This document shows, one piece after another, positions 25,334 to 34,136 of a stretch of DNA of 64,000 bases (positions are counted from its first letter, which is position 1; the number at the start of each line of letters is the position of its first letter). Made by a program: the position numbers and the translations under genes. Origin of the DNA: Bog-473 sp963791455 (lineage in GTDB: Bacteria > Actinomycetota > Acidimicrobiia > Acidimicrobiales > RAAP-2); contig CAWBSM010000001.1 in the NCBI GenBank assembly GCA_963791455.1, positions 558,001 to 622,000 of the forward strand, written 5' to 3'. The notes below the pieces were generated by a model. The model did no database searches. It had not been told where the DNA came from and saw only the letters and a program-made list of their open reading frames with translations.

Positions 25334-28009
25334 ATGCCGAACGTGGAACGCCGCCGTGCTGCGAGGACGGGGGCAGCGACGTGCGGCTCGGCCCAACGCT
25401 CGTGTCGCTACGGTCTCGGCTGGCGGGTGGGAACGGCGGCCGGATCGGCTCTGGTGGCGGTGTGTACCGGTTTGGGGCTTGGCGCGCCGCTACAGGCGAG
25501 CGCGAGCTCGAGCAGCGGTCCCTTGGGGGTCGCGATTGCCTCCTATGCGGGGGACAGCGTGACCACCACGCCCAGCGAGTCCGCGCCGGCCGCTTCCGAC
25601 GTGACCTACCAGGTGACGGTCTCGAACGCGGGTTCGGCTCCACAGACCAACGTCTCCGTGCCGGTCGCGCTCCCGGCAAACTTCACGCTCGACAGCTTGA
25701 CCGTGACCTCATCGGCAGGTTCGACCAACGCGGCCGGCAACGTCCTCACCTGGTCCGTCCCGGCGCTTTCCGGGGGGGCGTCGGCCACGCTGACCTACAC
25801 CGAGACCACCGACGCGCCGGCTGCGCTCGAGCCCGATGCCACCTCCGCCGAAGCAACGAGTGATCAGAGTGCCACCGCCGCAACCGCCTCAGCCTTCGTC
25901 GAGGTGGTCCCCGTCGCCGACCTCACGATAGGCGTCACGGACGACGCCACTTCAATCGCCCCAGGGGCGACCGACGGCTACACGATCACGCTCACCAACA
26001 GCGGTCCGTCCGAGGCGACCGGCGCCACCGTCACCGACACCTTCAACGGTGTATTCGCTGCGCTCTCGGATGCGGCGTCCATCGACGGGACAACCTTCAC
26101 CGATCTGGGTGGCGGCCAATTCGAGTGGACCGGCATCGACCTCCCGAGTGGACAGAGCGCCACCTTCTCCCTGACCGGCACCGTGCCATCGTCGCAGACC
26201 GCGGGCGGCGCCTTCGTGAGCGTGGCCACCGTCTCGCTCAGCCCAGGGGAGTTCGACACCAACCCTTCGTACAACGCTGTCGATTCTGACGTGGTGAGCG
26301 GTGCCTCATCTTCGGGGCTTCTGGGTCTCGCCATCGCCTCCTTCAACGGAGACAGCGCGAGCACGACGCCGGACGAGGCGGCGCTGGCGGGCACCAACGT
26401 CACCTACCAAGTCACGGTCTCGAACCCCACGTCGAGCGCACAGTCCAACGTTTTGGTGCCGATCACCTTGGCTCCGAACTTCACGCTCGATTCCACGGTC
26501 GCGACATCTGTCGGCACGACCAGCACTACGGGCGGGGTTGTTTTGTGGTCTGTCCCCTCACTGGGCGCAGGGGATTCGGCCACGCTCACGTATACCGAGA
26601 CCACCGACGCACCTTCTGCCATGGAGTCGAACAGCACATCTGCGTCCGCGACGAGCGACCAGAGCACCACGCCCACGACTGCCGCCGCGGCCATCGAGGT
26701 CCTACCCGCCGCCGACCTCTCCATTACCGTCACCGATGGCGTCGATACCCTTGCTCCGGGTGCCTCTGTCCTGTACACGATCACGCTCACCAACAACGGT
26801 CCCTCGCCGGCCACCAACGCCACGGTCACCGACACGCTCGACACCGGGTTCACCGCCCTGTTCGCGGTGAGCTCCATCAACGGGACGAGCTTCGTGGATC
26901 TCGGGACGGACCAGTTCGAATGGACAGGAATCAATTTGGCCAGCGGCGCCACAGCGGTGTTCACCCTCATGGGGACGGTGTCGTCGACGCTCGCCGGGGG
27001 GAGTGCATTCGTCAACCTCGCCAGTGGCTCGTTGCCGCCGGGTCAGGTCGATACTGATGTGTCCACGAATGCGGTCGACTCGGACTCGGTGGTACAGGTA
27101 CCGCAGACGATCACCTTCAATGCGCCCACTCTGGGTATCGCCGGGCAGTCGGCCACGCTGTCGGCGACAGGTGGCGCATCGGGTAACCCGGTCGTCTTCT
27201 CGGTGGATCCCTCGAGCGGTGCCGGGGTGTGCAGTGTCACCGGAACGGACGGCACGATCCTCGACTACGCCCAGCCGGGCACGTGCGTGATCGACGCCAA
27301 CCAGGACGGGAGTGCCACGTATGCAGCGGCGGCGACGGTGACGGCATCAATCACCGTCGATCAGATCGCCGCGTTCACACTTGACTCGCCGCCGACCACA
27401 GCCACTGTGGGACGGACCTACTCATACGCCTTCGCGGCCAGCGGCGTCCCGGCCCCGACGTACGCGCTGGCGCCGGGAGCACCTTCGTGGCTCTCGATCG
27501 ACAGCACGACCGGCTCGCTGACGGGTACGCCACCCGTTGGGACGACGTCGTTCACTTACTCGGTGGTGGCCTCCAATGGCATCGGGGATCCCACCGCCGG
27601 CCCGTTTGCCGTCACGGTGGATCCCGTGACGAACTCACCGTACGCCGACCTCTCCGTTGCTCTCTCTTGCCCGGCCCGGGTCCAGGCGTGGACGGCGGCC
27701 GGTTGCTCGTTGACGGTCGCCAACGCAGGGCCCGCCACGGCGCACTTCGTCACGGCGGACATTGCGCTCCCGCGCCGGTTCTGGCGAGTCTCCGCAACTC
27801 CCGGTGGCTGGTGGTTCGGCAACGCCGGCCTGTGGTTCGTGGGGTCCCTCGAGCCCGGTTCGTCGGCCTCCTTCAGGGTGGACTTCCGAGCGACGAGGCC
27901 AGGTCATCGAACGGTGGTCGCGGCAGCCCTCTCGGCGAACCCGGATCCGAACTACGCCAACAACGTGGCCGTGTCGCGGATCGAGGTGACCCCGTTCCAG
28001 TCGAGGTGA
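25334..28009 (+). CDS. Large secreted DUF11/Ig-like repeat surface protein
   Basis: An 891-residue exported protein. A long basic N-terminus and hydrophobic core ending near APLQASAS form the signal peptide (about 1-58). Residues about 60-325 and 326-590 are two copies of a 266-residue unit, each containing two DUF11/CARDB-like Ig folds (VTYQVTVSN, TITLTNSGPS, ATVTDT, QFEWTGI). Next come an Ig-like domain (about 590-680) and a He_PIG-type segment (GRTYSYAFAASGVPAPTYAL), then a final DUF11-like domain ending at VTPFQSR. No sortase signal or membrane anchor is present, so it is either released or held non-covalently. A structural or adhesive role is likely. Ser/Thr/Ala make up much of the sequence. 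Confidence 0.75.
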   Translation: MPNVERRRAARTGAATCGSAQRSCRYGLGWRVGTAAGSALVAVCTGLGLGAPLQASASSSSGPLGVAIASYAGDSVTTTPSESAPAASDVTYQVTVSNAGSAPQTNVSVPVALPANFTLDSLTVTSSAGSTNAAGNVLTWSVPALSGGASATLTYTETTDAPAALEPDATSAEATSDQSATAATASAFVEVVPVADLTIGVTDDATSIAPGATDGYTITLTNSGPSEATGATVTDTFNGVFAALSDAASIDGTTFTDLGGGQFEWTGIDLPSGQSATFSLTGTVPSSQTAGGAFVSVATVSLSPGEFDTNPSYNAVDSDVVSGASSSGLLGLAIASFNGDSASTTPDEAALAGTNVTYQVTVSNPTSSAQSNVLVPITLAPNFTLDSTVATSVGTTSTTGGVVLWSVPSLGAGDSATLTYTETTDAPSAMESNSTSASATSDQSTTPTTAAAAIEVLPAADLSITVTDGVDTLAPGASVLYTITLTNNGPSPATNATVTDTLDTGFTALFAVSSINGTSFVDLGTDQFEWTGINLASGATAVFTLMGTVSSTLAGGSAFVNLASGSLPPGQVDTDVSTNAVDSDSVVQVPQTITFNAPTLGIAGQSATLSATGGASGNPVVFSVDPSSGAGVCSVTGTDGTILDYAQPGTCVIDANQDGSATYAAAATVTASITVDQIAAFTLDSPPTTATVGRTYSYAFAASGVPAPTYALAPGAPSWLSIDSTTGSLTGTPPVGTTSFTYSVVASNGIGDPTAGPFAVTVDPVTNSPYADLSVALSCPARVQAWTAAGCSLTVANAGPATAHFVTADIALPRRFWRVSATPGGWWFGNAGLWFVGSLEPGSSASFRVDFRATRPGHRTVVAAALSANPDPNYANNVAVSRIEVTPFQSR

Positions 28010-28061
28010 TGCGGACGCCCCCCGGCCCGGCTGCTACGGGACTCGGCGTCTCTCGTCGTTG

Positions 28062-28313
28062 CTAGGCCGGTTGGTGAAAGGCCAGCTCTCGTATTCGATC
28101 CGTCTCGCCGTGAGACGTGCGCTGGTCGACCGGAACCTGGTCGGCGACGAGGATCTCTTCGGCCACCTTGGCGTACCAACTCCGGTACGGACGTTCCCCG
28201 CGTCCCGCCTTCTTGTACTCGTTGGGGCGACACGGCTGCTCGAGTGGCCAGTCCCATCCCACTCGTTCGGCTTCTCGTTCGTTCGGGGTGTCCCGTGTCG
28301 ATGCGATCGGCAT
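28062..28313 (-). CDS. Small conserved-looking hypothetical protein
   Basis: An 83-residue hydrophilic protein that I do not recognise. It has a protein-like composition with several Trp and Tyr (RVGWDWPLEQPCRPNEY, RPYRSWYAKVAEEIL, HGETDRIRELAFHQPA), and its third codon positions are GC-rich like its neighbours, which argues for a real gene despite its size. No signal peptide or membrane helix is present. It is divergent from the methyltransferase with a 181-bp spacer. The opposite-strand frames here look like shadows. Confidence 0.45.
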   Translation of the reverse strand: MPIASTRDTPNEREAERVGWDWPLEQPCRPNEYKKAGRGERPYRSWYAKVAEEILVADQVPVDQRTSHGETDRIRELAFHQPA

Positions 28314-28494
28314 CCTTCCTCCACGCGTCGCTTCTGCTGTGCCCTTACCCAGCAGCCACTGGGCCCAACCGGTCGTAGCGCCACTGTGCCGACGCCTTCG
28401 ATCTCGGTTTGGATCCCGACACTGTCGGGTAGACCACCTTGCGTTGACCTCCGATGTGGGGTCGTCGTGAGTCCGCCCGGGCTACGGTGGCTCG

Positions 28495-29436
28495 GTGGCC
28501 GCGCGGCGCCTCGAACCCGAAGTTCAAGCTGGTCATATCCCGTTGCCGACTGGGCTTTCCGACCCACGGTCAACGGCGCGAGGCGTATTCGACAGCATTG
28601 CTCCGCTCTATGACCGCGCGCGTCCCAGCTACCCGGGCAAGGCGGTCAGAGACGTGCTGCGGCTCTGCAATATCGATGCTTCGAGCCGGATCTTGGAGAT
28701 CGGATGCGGCACGGCCCAACTCACGCGGCAGCTCGCGCCGAGCGGTGCAGCGATCCTTTGTGTTGAGCCCGGCTCGTCACTCGCCAATATTGCGCGTGGC
28801 CATCTCGCCAGCGCACCGAACGTCGACATCACGACCACCACGTTCGAGGAATTCGAGGGCGAGCCGAACAGCTACGACATCGTCGTCTCGGCCACGGCGT
28901 TCCATTGGATCGACCCGAGTATCTCCTTTGCCAAGGTCGCCGAACTCCTCGAACCAGGTGGATTTCTGGCGCTGATGACGAACGCCCACGCCCACGGGGG
29001 GACTCACACCGATGAGCGGATCGCCGAGCCGGTTCGTGACCTTCACCGTCGCCTGGTTCCGGAAATCGGGGATTGGGACTTCCTCTCTGCTGAGGAGATC
29101 CAGCGCAACGCCCATGCTGGTGGCGATATCGCCGCGGTGTGGAGCAGAGTGGACCGCATGCTCTCCCCGCCTCCCGATGTATCGAGCCGATTCGAACCGC
29201 CGACCGTCAAGACGTATCCCTGGCTCGCCACCTACGACCGGGATAGCTATCTCGAGATGTTGGCGACTCAGTCCTCGTATGCGCTCATGAAGCCGGACCA
29301 GCGAACCGAGTTGCTTGGCCGCATCGGGCACCTCATCGACGAGATCCTCGGCGGGGTGGTGGTCAAGGAGTACGTGGCTGTGCTCGCAGCAACCAGGACG
29401 ACCGATTTCCGTGAAGGCCACGACAAGCAACCCTGA
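28495..29436 (+). CDS. Class I SAM-dependent methyltransferase
   Basis: A 313-residue Rossmann-fold methyltransferase. The entry motif FDSIAPLYDRARPSYPG is followed by motif I RILEIGCGTAQLTRQLAP (residues about 63-80), the acidic end of strand 2 in ILCVEPGSS, motif II region DIVVSATAFHWIDP and motif III ELLEPGGFLAL. The FHWxD sequence is typical of the Methyltransf_11/25 group acting on small molecules such as quinones or lipids. It starts at GTG 28495. The substrate is unknown and the neighbours give no clue. Confidence 0.8.
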   Translation: MAARRLEPEVQAGHIPLPTGLSDPRSTARGVFDSIAPLYDRARPSYPGKAVRDVLRLCNIDASSRILEIGCGTAQLTRQLAPSGAAILCVEPGSSLANIARGHLASAPNVDITTTTFEEFEGEPNSYDIVVSATAFHWIDPSISFAKVAELLEPGGFLALMTNAHAHGGTHTDERIAEPVRDLHRRLVPEIGDWDFLSAEEIQRNAHAGGDIAAVWSRVDRMLSPPPDVSSRFEPPTVKTYPWLATYDRDSYLEMLATQSSYALMKPDQRTELLGRIGHLIDEILGGVVVKEYVAVLAATRTTDFREGHDKQP

Positions 29437-29460
29437 GAATCGCCTTCGAACGCCCTGACG

Positions 29461-30618
29461 TCACGACTCCCCCGGACCATCAGGAATGCTGCGGCCGAAC
29501 CAACGCTGGACGCGGCTCGAGCCGAACGCCGTCTTTTCCGCCGCCAAGGCGGCCGATGGGCCGTCGAGGGTGCCGCGGGGCGCTTGACCTCCCAGGAACG
29601 TCACATCGACCTTTGCGACCAGGTTGTGGCCAAACTCCAGGTAGCAAATGCCCCGTCCGTCGTAGGTCGTCGACTCTCCCGCCCCGCGGATCGCGGCGGC
29701 GATTCGACCCGCCACGATTGCGGCTTGGCCTTCGGCGAACACTCCCGCCTTGGGGGTTCCCACGCTGGTGACGTCACCGACGGCATACACGCCGGGGAAT
29801 CGTGTCTCGAGGGTCGCGGGGTCCACGGGAATCCAGCCGTCGACCGCCAGCTCCGACTCGACCACCACAGGTGGTGCTCGATGGGTGGGGACGCCAAGGA
29901 AGAGGTCGTAGGCCATTTCGGTCTCATCCGCGAGGATCGCGACCCGTCGTTGCGGGTCGAGACCGCGAACAATCGTGTTCGGATGCCATTCGATGCCGCG
30001 CTGGGCGAAGGCCGTCAGGAGGGCCTCGGACGCGTCGGGCGAGGGCGGGATGGGAACCGGAAGTGGCATGACCAGCGCGATCTGAGACTCGTCGCGCGTT
30101 CCGCGGTCCTTGAGAAAGTCGTGCATCAAGAGCGCCGTCTCGCTTGGCGCGGGTGGGCACTTGAAGGGTGTCGAGGTCACGGCGATGACGACGCGTCCCC
30201 TGTCGAACGCGGCAAGCACGTCTCGGAGCGCAAAGACGCTTTGCTCAGAGTAGAAGTCGTAACCCCCTTCCATCAGTCCTGGCGTGCTCTCGGGATGCAG
30301 GTCAGCTCCCAGTGCGACGACCATCACGTCCGCATCGAACGTGCCCGAGTCGGTTTCGACACGTTTCGAGCTCGGGTCGATCGCGCGGATCGTCGATTGC
30401 ACGAATTGCACTCCAGGCTTGACAAAGTCTCGATAGGGATGGCGGACCTGATCAGGCCGCGCCCGCCCAAACATCACGTCGAGCTTGGAGAACCCGAAGA
30501 CGAAGTCCTCGGTCTTGTCGATGAGCACGATCTCGACGTCGGTTCCGAACTCATCCGAGAGCCTCGTCGTCAGCTCGAGGCCGCCGAATCCCGCACCGAG
30601 CACGACGATGCGTGTCAT
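29461..30618 (-). CDS. Sulfide:quinone oxidoreductase-like FAD flavoprotein
   Basis: A 385-residue FAD/NAD(P)-type disulfide oxidoreductase. The N-terminal dinucleotide motif is RIVVLGAGFGGLE, an ATG signature (VMVVALGADLHPE) follows, and the C-terminal FAD motif is FPGVYAVGDVTSVGTPKAGV. STPFKCPPAPSETALL near residue 160 matches the cysteine-containing active-site loop of the SQR/flavocytochrome c sulfide dehydrogenase family. CYLEFGHNLVAKVDV is the usual C-terminal element. Only one candidate redox Cys of the three found in classic SQR is clear, so the enzyme may be an SQR-like or NDH-2-like quinone reductase. ATG 30618 places the FAD motif at the extreme N-terminus as in homologues. Confidence 0.75.
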   Translation of the reverse strand: MTRIVVLGAGFGGLELTTRLSDEFGTDVEIVLIDKTEDFVFGFSKLDVMFGRARPDQVRHPYRDFVKPGVQFVQSTIRAIDPSSKRVETDSGTFDADVMVVALGADLHPESTPGLMEGGYDFYSEQSVFALRDVLAAFDRGRVVIAVTSTPFKCPPAPSETALLMHDFLKDRGTRDESQIALVMPLPVPIPPSPDASEALLTAFAQRGIEWHPNTIVRGLDPQRRVAILADETEMAYDLFLGVPTHRAPPVVVESELAVDGWIPVDPATLETRFPGVYAVGDVTSVGTPKAGVFAEGQAAIVAGRIAAAIRGAGESTTYDGRGICYLEFGHNLVAKVDVTFLGGQAPRGTLDGPSAALAAEKTAFGSSRVQRWFGRSIPDGPGES

Positions 30619-31242
30619 CAACGGCGCCCGGTGACGAGCCGGGCACACGGATCAGAAGTGCGTCCGGTTGCGGTCGGGTACACGAGTCTCAGGTCAAGCT
30701 TCTTGGCGGTTCGTTCTTCCATCAGCCACGGGAAATCTGCCAGTGATCGTCGCGTGTTGCACCGCCTGTGTCAAAACCCGTTCCAATGTCGCAGCAGGCC
30801 TGCGGGCGGAGGTAGACGTGGGACGACCGACACCTCGCTCGGTGCTCTTTCCCTCCGGCATCGCGCGAGAGAGTGATGGCTGGGGCCGGGGACCCCTACG
30901 GCTCGCGCCCCAGGCTCTCGACTGGGACTCGCGCGGCGGCCTCCGTTGTTCAGTCGTTGAGACCAGAGCCGGAGGATCGGCGCCCGGCAGTTTTTCAGTA
31001 GATCCGAACGTCACTTTCTTTATCTTTGGTGCTGAATCGTGACTAATGGCGGTAGATCGAAGACGGCCCGCTGCTTTACCCTCCTGCTACACCAGCGCGG
31101 CGAGGTCGGCGGCAACGACATTCCGGTCCGGCACGTTGGACAGGTGAGCAGGGCGGTTCTTGGCGATTCGCACGGTCCGAACGTGCGTGGTCTGAACGAC
31201 GCGTCGGTAGTTGGCACGCGCCCTAGGCGAAGGAGGCGATCC
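30619..31242. other. Long intergenic region upstream of the LAFTG protein gene
   Basis: About 620 bp in which no frame shows family similarity or convincing codon bias. The part near 31000-31040 is AT-richer (CACTTTCTTTATCTTTGGTG) and could hold a promoter. The right end carries a strong Shine-Dalgarno sequence AAGGAGG just before the next start. No tRNA, riboswitch or repeat was recognised. Confidence 0.45.
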
Positions 31243-31536
31243 ATGACAGTGTCGGTAGTCACCGCAGGCTCCACGACGGCCGCGGTCGTCGGCGTAGGGG
31301 CCAGCCAGGCGGCCGACCCCGGCGCTGGTGTCTCGACCGCAGCGAGCGCGTTGGCCTTCACTGGGGCGCCACATCTGGCCCTCGAGGGGTTTGTGGGTGC
31401 CTTGCTCGTCGTGGGCGGCGTGCTTCTCTCTGGCCTCGCCAGGCGGCAGCGGATGCGACCTGCTCCGGCTCACGCAAGGCCCCGCTCCCGAGGGACCGAT
31501 CGACCCCCGGGTGTCGGCGAAAGACCGCGCCACTAG
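31243..31536 (+). CDS. Small cell-wall protein with LAFTG-type sortase sorting signal
   Basis: A 97-residue protein starting at ATG 31243 behind AAGGAGG with 7-nt spacing. The N-terminal 45 residues are Ala/Gly/Thr/Val-rich and could be a weak signal sequence. Then comes LAFTG (residues about 45-49), a hydrophobic stretch FVGALLVVGGVLLSGLA and a basic tail RRQRMRP. That triad of motif, membrane helix and Arg-rich end is the arrangement of sortase substrates; LAxTG variants are used by actinobacterial class E-type sortases. The tail is longer than usual (about 30 residues after the helix). No sortase gene is visible in the window. Its stop overlaps the end of the convergent GT2 gene by 4 bp. 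Confidence 0.6.
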   Translation: MTVSVVTAGSTTAAVVGVGASQAADPGAGVSTAASALAFTGAPHLALEGFVGALLVVGGVLLSGLARRQRMRPAPAHARPRSRGTDRPPGVGERPRH

Positions 31537-33284
31537 GCCAATCCGTGCGCGATGCGCATGGCAAGCTCGGCCAGGGTCACCAGGGAAGCGACGAACAGAA
31601 CCGTGATGCCCATCGTCGCGCTGTACCGCGTGGGCGTGCCGTTCGGCGCCAAAGGCAAAGCGCCAGCGTGGCTGTTACGGGCCAGGTGCAGCCCCATGAT
31701 CGCGAGCATTGCCGCCAGATAGGTGCCGCTCTCAACGATGCACAAGAGCGCCGGGCCTAACACGAGGTCTCCCGGGGGTGTGAGCACTACGACCCAGGCC
31801 GGCGCAGCACCCAGGACGAACATCGGCAGCAACCAACGGGCGCTCAACACGCTCCTTTCGCTGGCACCCTTCGGGGTCACCCTGAAGGCCCTCGTACGGG
31901 AGCGCCATCCGAAGTACATGCCTTGTAGGAAACATCCGAACGTCCACGGCCAGCGCACCAGTTGGAAGAGGATCGCCTCCCACGACCAGAGCTTGGCATC
32001 GTGAGGCCGGAAGACGTGGAGGTGCCGCACGTAGATCGCGGTGCCGAGCAGCAGCAACGAATACGCCCACATGTGCGCGTAGAAATCGACCAAGCTGGTG
32101 TGGCCCCATGACTGTCTGAGTAAAACGCCGGTGACCGGGAGTACGGTCGCCACTGTCAGCATTACGCCCATCACCAGATAGAAGAACAGGGAGAACCCCA
32201 TCCGCACCCGCGCTCGCCACGGCAGGCCGCGCACTCGGCCCGGCAGCCACTTGGTCAAGAGCGTCCCTAGGCTGCGGGCCCACTGGGACTCCTGGGTCAG
32301 TAGCTTGTCGACGCTGGCCGGCCCTTCGCCATGCGCCTCGGCGTCGATCACGAACACGCCGTCCCAGCCACCCGACTGGAGCCACAGCGTCGTGCTGTAG
32401 TCTTCTGCCAGCTCGGGCCCAAGGCCCCCGACGCTGTGTAGCGCGGCAGTGCGCACGGCGTAGTGAGAACCGATGCACACGGGTGCATAGCCGTCGTTGG
32501 CGCCCGCCTGCATCGGCCCGTGCAGCGTTGCCTCGCGATAGAGGCGACCGCGCACCGTCCATCCCATGTCAGCGTTGGAATCGCAGATACTCGGCGCGCA
32601 GGTGTACCCGACCCTTGGGGCAGCGAACGGGCGAACCATGGCCGCCAGGTACGAACAGTCCGGAACGTGGTCGCAGTCCAACTGCACCACGACGTCGTAG
32701 TCGCGGTAGCCAACGGTGTCGTAGAAGTACGCAAGGTTGCCCTCTTTCGACTTTGCCCGGCGCGGCCAGGTGGGGCGCTGGTAGTCCTCGGCACCAAAAC
32801 GGCTGGATACACGCACGTGCCGCGCGGCACACCACGAGAGGGTGTCCGTGGTCGGTTGCTCATCGGCCAACCAGACGTCATAGGGGGAGGGGTAGTCCTG
32901 GGCCAACACCGCCTCGAGCGTGGTGCACACAACGGCCCAAGGCTCTGACGGAGCCTTGGTGACGATCATCGCCACCCGGAGATCCGGCAACGGGATCCTG
33001 AGGTTGGGCCGGGTCATGCGGCAGGCGAAGAACAAGAAATACGTGGGCACCAGGAAGACCCAAGCGAGGAGGAGGGTACTGACAAGGCTGAGCGGGCTCG
33101 TCCAGCTCCCGTGCCCCGTGGCGAGCCACCACAGCCAGAACCAGGCACCGGCGGCCACCGTCGCCAGGACGAGGAAGCGCAGTGTGAGCTCCTGTCGCAG
33201 CGACACGGCGGGGACCAGGATCGACCGGGTGCTGGGGCGAACCGGAGGCTTGGCGATGGCCGCCGGAGCCCGTACGTCGTGCAC
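31533..33284 (-). CDS. Cellulose synthase-like family 2 membrane glycosyltransferase
   Basis: A 583-residue processive-type GT2. Two N-terminal helices (about 37-90) precede a cytoplasmic GT-A domain with VAMIVTKAPSEPW, an acidic residue in WLADEQP, the metal-binding DCDH near residue 200 and the LAEDYSTTLWLQ acidic motif. The acceptor-end motif reads QESQW near residue 330 instead of the canonical QxxRW. Four to six more helices follow to the C-terminus. These enzymes polymerise and extrude beta-linked glucans or related glycans. The motif variant makes the product uncertain. No BcsB or c-di-GMP-binding PilZ domain was seen in or next to the gene. Confidence 0.75.
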   Translation of the reverse strand: MHDVRAPAAIAKPPVRPSTRSILVPAVSLRQELTLRFLVLATVAAGAWFWLWWLATGHGSWTSPLSLVSTLLLAWVFLVPTYFLFFACRMTRPNLRIPLPDLRVAMIVTKAPSEPWAVVCTTLEAVLAQDYPSPYDVWLADEQPTTDTLSWCAARHVRVSSRFGAEDYQRPTWPRRAKSKEGNLAYFYDTVGYRDYDVVVQLDCDHVPDCSYLAAMVRPFAAPRVGYTCAPSICDSNADMGWTVRGRLYREATLHGPMQAGANDGYAPVCIGSHYAVRTAALHSVGGLGPELAEDYSTTLWLQSGGWDGVFVIDAEAHGEGPASVDKLLTQESQWARSLGTLLTKWLPGRVRGLPWRARVRMGFSLFFYLVMGVMLTVATVLPVTGVLLRQSWGHTSLVDFYAHMWAYSLLLLGTAIYVRHLHVFRPHDAKLWSWEAILFQLVRWPWTFGCFLQGMYFGWRSRTRAFRVTPKGASERSVLSARWLLPMFVLGAAPAWVVVLTPPGDLVLGPALLCIVESGTYLAAMLAIMGLHLARNSHAGALPLAPNGTPTRYSATMGITVLFVASLVTLAELAMRIAHGLA

Positions 33285-33402
33285 CCTGGTCTATCGGCAT
33301 GAGGCTGAGCAGAACTGAGGGGACCGGCCGAGCGAACGTCTTATCGTGCGCCCATCCGCGGGTCTGCTTCGACAATCGATGAACGAAGACGCAAATACGG
33401 AG

Positions 33403-34074
33403 CTAACGCCTGGAAACCAAAGTGGCCATTCCCGCCCCCGACAGATCGTCCAGTGCAGCCAAGCGACCAGCCATCATCATCACCAATGCCTCCGCGGGAC
33501 CGGTTACCTCGGGTCCTTCCCCGTGGAACCAGTCCATGTCGGTCGCGGTCAGCTTGAGCCCAGCTATGCGCTTCTTGGCGCCGAATCGATGACGGTCGTT
33601 CTTGACGAAATTCGCCACCGGAACGAGATGTGACTCGGGCAGGTCGCGTTTGAACCCGAGAGGTCGACAAATGTCCTGACCATGGATCAGGACATGACTA
33701 AGGCTGGGAACCGACCGCTCTTCGGACGAGCCTTTGCGGTTGGCAGTAGCATCCCGAAATGCCTGCAGGATGATCTCTGGGTCCTGTTGACCGCGCACTT
33801 TCCCATCAGCTGCGACCCATCGGTTGAAGTTGAAGCCGTGGCGAAGCATCCCACCGAAGATCGCGCCGACTCCGAAGGCACCCTCCGCGCCGGCTGTCAT
33901 GTGAGCGAGCGCGTCTCTGATGCGCCACAAGGCACAGAGGGAGGGAGCGTTCCACTGCTCATCATCGAGCTCTGCGAGTCGCTCAGCGAGATCGAGCATC
34001 TCGCCGCGAACTGTTTTTTCTATCTCGATATCGCCTTCCGTTATCGACCGAAGCGTAGGTCCTCCTTGGCCCAA
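33403..34074 (-). CDS. TIGR03083 / mycothiol-dependent maleylpyruvate isomerase-family protein
   Basis: About 223 residues with the DinB-like helical bundle of the actinobacterial TIGR03083 group. LAERLAELDDEQWNAPSLCALWRIRDALAHM is the conserved N-terminal stretch (seen as DEQWNAPSLCALWRIRDALA), and HVLIHGQDICRPLG is the second metal-ligand region with its His. The family includes mycothiol-dependent isomerases and many proteins of unknown role. The TTG at 34074 is a weak start; an ATG about 26 codons in is possible, although an AAGGAGG lies close to the upstream choice. It stands alone between the GT2 and dehydrogenase genes on the same strand. Confidence 0.7.
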   Translation of the reverse strand: MGQGGPTLRSITEGDIEIEKTVRGEMLDLAERLAELDDEQWNAPSLCALWRIRDALAHMTAGAEGAFGVGAIFGGMLRHGFNFNRWVAADGKVRGQQDPEIILQAFRDATANRKGSSEERSVPSLSHVLIHGQDICRPLGFKRDLPESHLVPVANFVKNDRHRFGAKKRIAGLKLTATDMDWFHGEGPEVTGPAEALVMMMAGRLAALDDLSGAGMATLVSRR

Positions 34075-34136
34075 GGGGCCGGGACATTCACGGTCAGAAG
34101 GGATCGGCTAGCCGGGGATCCACAGAGATGAATCTC

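Noticed and set aside
28059..28613. Plus-strand frame of 184 codons over the spacer before the methyltransferase
   Set aside because: Composition is Arg/Ser/Pro-rich, no family pattern is seen, and it overlaps the methyltransferase start and the better minus-strand small gene.
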